DNA from: Alphaproteobacteria bacterium
Lineage (GTDB): Bacteria; Pseudomonadota; Alphaproteobacteria; Sphingomonadales; SMXR01
Reading direction: 5' to 3'
Assembly (NCBI GenBank): GCA_004356215.1
Contig: SMXR01000024.1
Coordinates: forward strand, 1-10,826
Length of the DNA: 10,826 bases
This document shows positions 5,359 to 10,826 of this stretch, one piece after another. Within the stretch, counting starts at the first letter, position 1. Each line of letters opens with the position of its first letter. The notes beneath the pieces were generated by a model. That model was not told the origin of the DNA. It made no database searches and saw nothing but the letters and a program-made list of their open reading frames with translations. The translations under genes and the position numbers were made by a program.

Positions 5359-6732
5359 TTACGCCACCAGCTGGAAATAAAGCGCGATCGCCACCGATGC
5401 CGGCGCCACAACGCGCACCAGCCACAGCCAGGTGTTGAAAAAGATCGGGTTATCGCCCTTGAATTCGCTTTTGACCCAATCAGCCTTGAAGCTCCAGCCA
5501 ACAAAGACCGCAATAAGGATACCCCCCACCAGCATCAAGTAATTCGCCGTGACATAATCAATCACCGACATGAAGTTACTGTCCCTAAAGGTATCAAACA
5601 TCGGCAGTGGATAGTGGCCGGCCCAGACGTTGTAGGAAAGAATTGACCCGAGACCAATAAACCAGGCAACTGCGCCTGCTGTCAGCGCCGAAGCCTTGAC
5701 GCTCATGCCATGGGATTCTTCCAGGTAGCTGACCGCGGGTTGAATGATTGCGATTGCCGAACTGAGGGCGGCAAAGGTCAGCAGGAGAAAAAAGACGGTG
5801 CCCACTGCCCCACCGTATTCCATCTGGCTGAAGGCCATCGGCAGGATGCGGAAAATCAGATCAGGGCCTTGATCGGGAGTCAAGCCGTAGGCAAAAACCA
5901 GCGGGAAAATCACCAGTCCGGCGATGATCGCCACCCCGGCATCGACCAACGAAATAATTACCGCGGTATGCGGGATGGAAATGTCCTTGGGCAGGTACGA
6001 TCCGTAGGCCAGCATATAGCCGAAACCAATACCAATAGAAAAGAACGCCTGGCCGATAGCCATCAAAACAGTGTTTGCAGTAACATTATCTAAATTAAAG
6101 GTGAACATGTAATTCCAGCCGCTGGCGAAATCACCGGTCGCCATGGAGTAAAAGAACATTCCGATCAGCATGACAAAAAAGGCCGGCATCATAATCTTGG
6201 CGGCCTTTTCAATGCCCCCGGTTATCCCGTGGGCGACAATAGTAACAGTGATCGCCATAATCACGGTATGCCACAGGATCATCCTGGGCGGGTTGTTTTG
6301 CAGGTCATCAAAGTGGGCCCGCGCGACTTCGGGATCAACCCCACTGAAAGCCCCAGTGGCCGACAGCATGACAAAGTCCAGCACCTGACCGGCGATAACG
6401 CTGTAATAGGTTAATACAAAAAAGGCTGCGAGTAGGCCGAGCCAGCCGATAATGCTCCAGCGCGGCGATTTGCCGGCGGCAATGGCGACCTTTCTGGTGC
6501 CGCTGACAATATCCTTGTGGCCGCGTTTACCAAGTTGTAATTCAGCAATCAAAATCGGGATGGCGACAAACAAAACAGCACCCAGATAAATCAAAACAAA
6601 GGCGCCGCCGCCGTTCTCACCGGTCATATAGGGGAAACGCCAGATATTGCCGAGACCCACCGCCCCGCCAATTGCCGCCATTAAAAAACCCCACTGGGAT
6701 GACCATTGTTCGTGTTTTGGGCCAACTGCCAT
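5359..6732 (-). CDS. Na+-dependent NSS/SNF-family transporter, probable histidine or urocanate importer
   Basis: A 457-residue inner-membrane protein of the neurotransmitter:sodium symporter family (LeuT fold). The family hallmark at the broken first helix, WGFLMAAIGGAVGLGNIWRFPY (14-35), is intact with the Gly-rich unwound part that holds Na+ and substrate. It is followed by ENGGGAFVLIY and the helix 2 end AELQLGKRGH. YYSVIAGQVLDF matches helix 3. The length is like the shorter bacterial members (MhsT, Tyt1), with 11-12 membrane segments expected. Substrate cannot be read from sequence. Its place between hutU and hutH, 33 and 24 bp from its neighbours, implies uptake of histidine or an intermediate; this is inference. 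The ATG has GGGAG 5-9 nt upstream. Many hut operons instead carry an APC-type HutT or an ABC system. Confidence 0.9.
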   Translation of the reverse strand: MAVGPKHEQWSSQWGFLMAAIGGAVGLGNIWRFPYMTGENGGGAFVLIYLGAVLFVAIPILIAELQLGKRGHKDIVSGTRKVAIAAGKSPRWSIIGWLGLLAAFFVLTYYSVIAGQVLDFVMLSATGAFSGVDPEVARAHFDDLQNNPPRMILWHTVIMAITVTIVAHGITGGIEKAAKIMMPAFFVMLIGMFFYSMATGDFASGWNYMFTFNLDNVTANTVLMAIGQAFFSIGIGFGYMLAYGSYLPKDISIPHTAVIISLVDAGVAIIAGLVIFPLVFAYGLTPDQGPDLIFRILPMAFSQMEYGGAVGTVFFLLLTFAALSSAIAIIQPAVSYLEESHGMSVKASALTAGAVAWFIGLGSILSYNVWAGHYPLPMFDTFRDSNFMSVIDYVTANYLMLVGGILIAVFVGWSFKADWVKSEFKGDNPIFFNTWLWLVRVVAPASVAIALYFQLVA

Positions 6733-6765
6733 TCTTACTCTCCCTCTATTTAAACCATTAAAATG

Positions 6766-8427
6766 TTACTTAAGCATCGGTAAATTCAAATTTTTGTCCT
6801 TCGCGCACGCCTTGGCCAATTCATAGCCGGCATCGCCGTGGCGCATCACCCCGGTCGCCGGATCATTCCACAGCACCCGGGCCAGGCGGGCGTCCGCCTC
6901 ATCGGTCCCGTCAGCGACTATAACGACGCCTGCGTGCTGTGAGAACCCCATTCCGACACCGCCGCCATGATGGATAGATACCCAGGTGGCGCCGCCCGCG
7001 GTATTCAAAAGCGCGTTCAGGAGCGGCCAGTCTGAGATCGCATCGGAGCCGTCAGCCATAGCCTCGGTCTCGCGGTTGGGGCTGGCCACGGATCCGGCAT
7101 CCAGGTGGTCACGGCCGATTACAATCGGCGCCGAAAGTTCCCCTGATTTCACCATGGCGTTAAAGGCGCGCCCGACCCGGTCACGATCCCCCAAACCCAG
7201 CCAGCAAATCCTGGCGGGCAGACCCTGGAAGGGTATCCGTTCTTTGGCCATGTCGAGCCAGGCATGCAAATGCGGATCATCGACCAGCTCTTTTACCTTT
7301 TGGTCGGTCTTGTAAATGTCTTCCGGATCACCGGATAGCGCAACCCACCGGAACGGCCCTTTGCCAGCGCAAAACAGCGGGCGGATATAGGCGGGCACAA
7401 AGCCCGGGAAATCAAAGGCATTTTTGACGCCTTCCTCCAACGCCACCTGGCGAATGTTATTGCCGTAATCAAAGGTCGGGATGCCCATTTTATGAAATTC
7501 CAGCATGGCGCCAACATGCACCGCCATTGATTCACGGGCTTCGCGTTCCACCAGGGCGGGATCAGATTTCCTCTTTTCCTGCCACTTGGAAACGCTCCAG
7601 CCGATCGGCAGGTAGCCATTGACCGGGTCGTGGGCCGAGGTCTGGTCGGTCACCGCATCGGGCCTGATCCCTTTTTTAAACATCTCCAGGATGATCTCGG
7701 CGGCGTTGCCGAGAAGCCCGACCGAGGTTGGGGTTGTCGCATTTTGAATGATCGACAGAGCTTCATCCAGGCTGGTGGCCATTTTATCGACATAGCCGCC
7801 CTCAAGGCGCTTTTCGATGCGGCTTGCCTGGCATTCGACGGCCAGCATATGGGCGCCGGCCATGGTCGCCGCCAGCGGCTGAGCCCCGCCCATACCGCCC
7901 AGGCCCGCGGTCAAAATCCACTTTCCCGAAAGATCACCACCAAAATGCTGGCGGCCCATCTCGGCGAAGGTCTCATAGGTCCCCTGGATAATGCCCTGGC
8001 TGCCGATATAGATCCACGATCCTGCGGTCATCTGGCCGTACATCATCAGGCCTTTTTTATCGAGCTCGTTGAAATGGGCCCAGGTCGCCCAGTGCGGCAC
8101 CAGGTTGGAATTGGCGATCAAAACCCGGGGGGCATCAGGATGGGTCTTGAAAACCCCGACCGGTTTTCCCGATTGAACCAGCAGGGTTTCATCGTCCTCC
8201 AGGGTGCGCAGGGTTTCAACAATTTTATCGTAGCATTCCCAGTTCCGCGCGGCGCGGCCGATACCGCCATAGACCACCAGCTCTTCCGGGGCTTCGGCAA
8301 CCTCGGGGTCAAGGTTGTTCATCAGCATGCGCATCGGCGCTTCGGTCAACCACGATTTGCAGGTGATTTCCGAGCCCGTCGGACTTTTAATATTCCGGGT
8401 ATTGTCGATCCGGCCCTTGGCGCCCAT
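6766..8427 (-). CDS. hutU: Urocanate hydratase (urocanase)
   Basis: A cytoplasmic NAD+-dependent enzyme converting urocanate to 4-imidazolone-5-propionate, the second step. Very strongly conserved motifs: SWLTEAPMRMLMNNLDPEVAE, VVYGGIGRAARNWECYDKIV, the NAD+-binding LTAGLGGMGGAQPLAAT, VTDQTSAHDP, FDYGNNIRQVA, FDFPGFVPAYIRPLFC and HHGGGVGMGFSQHAGVV. The active-site cysteine is in LPARICWLGLG. I choose ATG 8427 (553 residues) because AGGGGGG (8439-8445) lies 11 nt upstream. This also places the cysteine at residue 408, close to Cys410 of the Pseudomonas enzyme. An in-frame ATG at 8472 would add 15 lysine-rich residues encoded across an A-rich run, with no ribosome site. It lies downstream of hutF and 33 bp upstream of the transporter gene in the same operon. 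Confidence 0.97.
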   Translation of the reverse strand: MGAKGRIDNTRNIKSPTGSEITCKSWLTEAPMRMLMNNLDPEVAEAPEELVVYGGIGRAARNWECYDKIVETLRTLEDDETLLVQSGKPVGVFKTHPDAPRVLIANSNLVPHWATWAHFNELDKKGLMMYGQMTAGSWIYIGSQGIIQGTYETFAEMGRQHFGGDLSGKWILTAGLGGMGGAQPLAATMAGAHMLAVECQASRIEKRLEGGYVDKMATSLDEALSIIQNATTPTSVGLLGNAAEIILEMFKKGIRPDAVTDQTSAHDPVNGYLPIGWSVSKWQEKRKSDPALVEREARESMAVHVGAMLEFHKMGIPTFDYGNNIRQVALEEGVKNAFDFPGFVPAYIRPLFCAGKGPFRWVALSGDPEDIYKTDQKVKELVDDPHLHAWLDMAKERIPFQGLPARICWLGLGDRDRVGRAFNAMVKSGELSAPIVIGRDHLDAGSVASPNRETEAMADGSDAISDWPLLNALLNTAGGATWVSIHHGGGVGMGFSQHAGVVIVADGTDEADARLARVLWNDPATGVMRHGDAGYELAKACAKDKNLNLPMLK

Positions 8428-8493
8428 GTTTGATGGTTCCCCCCTGAATTTACCGCCTTTTTTTTGCACCATCCACGGGGGATGGGCAAGGCC

Positions 8494-9813
8494 TTATAAT
8501 TTGTTGAAGGTTGAAAGATACGCGGCTTTTATGGCGTCTTCGCCGGGGTGATGGTAATCCTTGACCCGCCAAACCCCACCGGCCATAACATCACGGACCG
8601 GACTGGGCTGGCCAGCAAAGACCAGGGCATCCAGAAATTCATCACCTTTGCACCCGGCAATTGCCGGGCTGTTTTCATCCAAAACCACAATATTTGCGCG
8701 GGCGCCAACCTGGATCCCGTCCAATGCATCACCCATCGCAGCGGCCCCCAATGCACCCTGCCAAAGTGTTGCCCCGGGGTTTTCTCCGGCAATGGCGCGG
8801 CGTTTTAAAGTCAGCCGCTGGCCGTATTCCAGCAAGCGCAGTTCTTCGCGGGGATCGACGCTGACGTGGCTGTCAGAGCCGATGGCATAGCGCCCGCCAG
8901 CCTTAAGGAAATTTTCTAAGGGAAATATCCCGTCGCCAAGGTTGGCTTCGGTGGTCGGACACAAAACCACCGTGGCGCCGCTTTCTGCAATGCCAGCCAC
9001 TTCATCCGCGTTGATATGGGTGGCGTGCACCAGGTTCCAGGCGGCATTAACATCGGCGTTTTCCAAAAGCCATTCGACCGGGCGCTTGCCATGGGTCTCG
9101 AAGCAATGATTAACTTCACGCACCTGTTCGGCGATATGGATGTGGATCGGGCCGCCAGCGGAAACGGAATTAATTTCCCTCACAATTTCTTCCGGCACCG
9201 CCCTGAGCGAATGGAGCGCGACGCCGATTTGACATTTACCCTGAAGCATTTGTAGCAACGCGGAATAGTCATCGGGCGAATTGGTAAACGGCCTTTGGTC
9301 ATCATCCACCCCGGCTTCGCCAAAATCCCCTCGCATATAAAGCACCGGCAACAATGTGAAATCTATCCCGGTATCGGTTGCGGCGGTGATCAGGGCATCT
9401 GACATCGCGGTACGATTTTCATAAGGGGTGCCATCGGCCTGATGGTGCAGGTAGTGAAATTCCGCGACCCCGGTATAGCCGGATTTGAGCATTTCCACAT
9501 AAAGCTGGGCGGCTATCGCTCTCAGTTCTTCCGGCCCGACATCCTTCAGGGCGCTATACATAACCTTGCGCCAGGCCCAGAAATCATCGCCGTCTTTGCC
9601 TCTTTTTTCGGTTTTGCCGGCAAAGGCGCGCTGGAAGGCGTGGCTATGGGCATTGGCAATTCCGGGGATAGCGATGCCATCGATGCCGCCGGTTTCCCCT
9701 ACAGAAATGTTAGAGATGATGCCGCCGTCATCTACCTCTACGGCGATATTTTTGGCCCAGCCGCTAGTGAGCAGGATGGTCTTGAAAACAGTTTTTGCAG
9801 CAATTTTTGCCAT
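8494..9813 (-). CDS. hutF: Formimidoylglutamate deiminase
   Basis: An amidohydrolase-superfamily enzyme (439 residues from this start) that deiminates N-formimino-L-glutamate to N-formyl-L-glutamate plus ammonia, feeding HutG. Metal-site motifs, numbered from this ATG: NAHSHAFQRAF (H56, H58), HIHIAEQ (H226), LVHATH (H263) and GSDSHVS (D314). Specific HutF signatures are also present: DDFWAWRKVMY, VAEFHYLHH, HSLRAVP, RPVEWLLENADV, CPTTEANLGDGIFP and LEYGQRL. Start choice is uncertain: in-frame ATG at 9828 and TTG at 9831 would add 5 or 6 residues, and no candidate has a clear ribosome site. ATG 9813 best matches the known N-terminus length. It is the first gene of the minus-strand operon, 21 bp before the alternative hutU start and 66 bp before the preferred one. 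It is divergent from hutI. Confidence 0.95.
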   Translation of the reverse strand: MAKIAAKTVFKTILLTSGWAKNIAVEVDDGGIISNISVGETGGIDGIAIPGIANAHSHAFQRAFAGKTEKRGKDGDDFWAWRKVMYSALKDVGPEELRAIAAQLYVEMLKSGYTGVAEFHYLHHQADGTPYENRTAMSDALITAATDTGIDFTLLPVLYMRGDFGEAGVDDDQRPFTNSPDDYSALLQMLQGKCQIGVALHSLRAVPEEIVREINSVSAGGPIHIHIAEQVREVNHCFETHGKRPVEWLLENADVNAAWNLVHATHINADEVAGIAESGATVVLCPTTEANLGDGIFPLENFLKAGGRYAIGSDSHVSVDPREELRLLEYGQRLTLKRRAIAGENPGATLWQGALGAAAMGDALDGIQVGARANIVVLDENSPAIAGCKGDEFLDALVFAGQPSPVRDVMAGGVWRVKDYHHPGEDAIKAAYLSTFNKL

Positions 9814-9819
9814 GCCAGA

Positions 9820-9847
9820 GGTATACATCAAATTTGGGAACCTGTAA
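9820..9847 (-). promoter_or_regulatory. Candidate promoter of the hutF operon in the hutF/hutI gap
   Basis: On the minus strand, TTACAG (9842-9847) and TATACC (9820-9825) are 16 bp apart. Transcription would start close to 9813, the preferred hutF ATG, implying a very short or absent leader. GTATAC (9821-9826) is a small dyad inside the -10; it resembles part of the TGTATA-type half-sites bound by HutC but is not a full site. Tentative. Confidence 0.3.
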
Positions 9848-9857
9848 GAGTTGAAAT

Positions 9858-10826
9858 ATGTGGGATACCATACTGATTAACGGCCTTATCGCCACCATGA
9901 CCGCAGGGAAGGCCCCTTACGGGGCCATCAGCGATGGCGCGGTGGCGCTGGCCGGCGGTAAAATCGCCTGGGTCGGGGCGATGAAGGATTTGGAAAAAGC
10001 CCCGGCGGAATTGGCCCGGGATGTTGTCGATTGCGGCGGCCGCCTGGTTACCCCGGCGCTGATCGACTGCCACACCCACCTGATTTTTGCTGGTGACCGG
10101 TCGGGTGAATTCGAAGCCCGCCTGGCAGGCACCAGTTATGAGGATATTGCCAAAGCCGGGGGCGGGATTATGTCTACGGTAAATGCCACCCGCGCCGCCA
10201 GTGAAGAGGACCTGGTCCGCCTTGGCATGATGCGCGCGCAGACCATGATGGCTGAAGGGGTTGGCACCATCGAAGTGAAATCCGGTTACGGGCTTGACCT
10301 TGAGACCGAGATAAAAATCCTCCGCGCCGCCACCGCGGTGGGCGGAAACCTTCCGGTCAGGATTGAGCGGACATTCCTAGGCGCCCATACCCTGCCCCCC
10401 GAATTCAAGGATAACCGGGAGGGTTATCTTGATTTGCTGATCAAGGAGATCATGCCCGCCTTGCAAAAAGAAGGCCTTATTGATGCCGTCGACGCCTACC
10501 AGGAGGGCATTGCCTTTTCCGGAGAAGAAGTGAGCCGACTGTTCGAGGCCGCGACCGCCATGGGGATCCCGGTCAAGCTGCACGCCGACCAGTTGTCGGA
10601 TATGGGCGGCGCCGCAACCGCGGCCAAATTCAAGGCCCTGAGCGCGGACCATCTGGAATACACCTCCGCGGCCGGGGTTAAGGCGATGGCCGAGGCCGGG
10701 TGTGTGGCGGTGTTGCTGCCGGGCGCGTTTTATTTTCTGAAACAAACCCAAAAGCCGCCAGTTGAGCTGTTGCGAAAACACAAAATTGCAATCGCCATCG
10801 CCACCGATTGCAACCCCGGCACCTCA
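9858..10826 (+). CDS. hutI: Imidazolonepropionase, 3' end cut by window edge
   Basis: 323 codons are present with the frame open to the last base; family members are about 400-410 residues, so roughly the last 80 are missing. The amidohydrolase-fold enzyme opens 4-imidazolone-5-propionate to N-formimino-L-glutamate, the third step. Motifs: DCHTHLIFAGDRSGEFEAR (metal H72 and H74, substrate-binding R81), SYEDIAKAGGGIMSTV, VEVKSGYGLD (Y144), GAHTLPPEF (H177), KLHADQLS (metal H242), SADHLEYT (H265), LLPGAFYFL and ATDCNPGTS (metal D317) at the very end. The start ATG at 9858 has AAGAG 7 nt upstream. It is the only hut gene here on the + strand, so it needs its own promoter, which must overlap the 5' end of hutF. 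Confidence 0.95.
   Translation, partial: MWDTILINGLIATMTAGKAPYGAISDGAVALAGGKIAWVGAMKDLEKAPAELARDVVDCGGRLVTPALIDCHTHLIFAGDRSGEFEARLAGTSYEDIAKAGGGIMSTVNATRAASEEDLVRLGMMRAQTMMAEGVGTIEVKSGYGLDLETEIKILRAATAVGGNLPVRIERTFLGAHTLPPEFKDNREGYLDLLIKEIMPALQKEGLIDAVDAYQEGIAFSGEEVSRLFEAATAMGIPVKLHADQLSDMGGAATAAKFKALSADHLEYTSAAGVKAMAEAGCVAVLLPGAFYFLKQTQKPPVELLRKHKIAIAIATDCNPGTS

Noticed and set aside
7630..8433. A 267-codon open frame on the + strand opposite hutU
   Set aside because: It lies wholly antisense to a certain urocanase gene, its product lacks any recognisable motif, and long antisense frames are expected in GC-biased codons.
1..10826. CRISPR array, insertion sequence, rRNA or tRNA gene
   Set aside because: I read both strands and saw no regularly spaced repeats, transposase, terminal repeats or tRNA-like cloverleaf.

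Overview
The window is a stretch of bacterial chromosome, most likely from an alphaproteobacterium. I infer this from the five-enzyme histidine route that uses HutF and HutG, the style of the S24 repressor's DNA-binding half, the thiolase type and the moderate-to-high GC with GC-rich third positions. The species cannot be named from the sequence alone.

Left end (1-844): a 227-residue S24-family (LexA/CI-like) self-cleaving transcriptional repressor on the + strand. Its promoter is overlapped by a perfect 18-bp palindrome, and a 15/18 match to the same palindrome lies just after the stop codon. Region 845-1689 carries minus-strand genes: a YnjF-like CDP-alcohol phosphatidyltransferase homologue with two of the four signature aspartates changed to asparagine, a 53-residue glycine-rich membrane protein, and a possible 11-codon leader ORF that overlaps it by ATGA. 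These appear to share one promoter, divergent from the next gene.

Region 1806-2990 is a complete acetyl-CoA acetyltransferase (thiolase) on the + strand. It meets the following cluster tail to tail with a 4-bp overlap.

From 2987 to the right edge is a histidine-utilisation (hut) locus. The minus-strand operon, in transcription order, is hutF (formiminoglutamate deiminase), hutU (urocanase), an NSS/SNF-type Na+-coupled transporter, hutH (histidine ammonia-lyase) and hutG (N-formylglutamate amidohydrolase). Divergent from hutF, separated by only 44 bp, is hutI (imidazolonepropionase), cut by the window edge. Together these encode the full path histidine -> urocanate -> imidazolonepropionate -> formiminoglutamate -> formylglutamate -> glutamate + formate, plus a probable substrate importer. 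No HutC regulator lies inside the window.

Most of the window is well-understood metabolism. I do not see a clearly new multi-gene system. The parts most worth a second look are the paired operators around the S24 repressor, the Asn-substituted CDP-alcohol phosphatidyltransferase with its tiny membrane-protein partner, and the compact hutF/hutI divergent junction.
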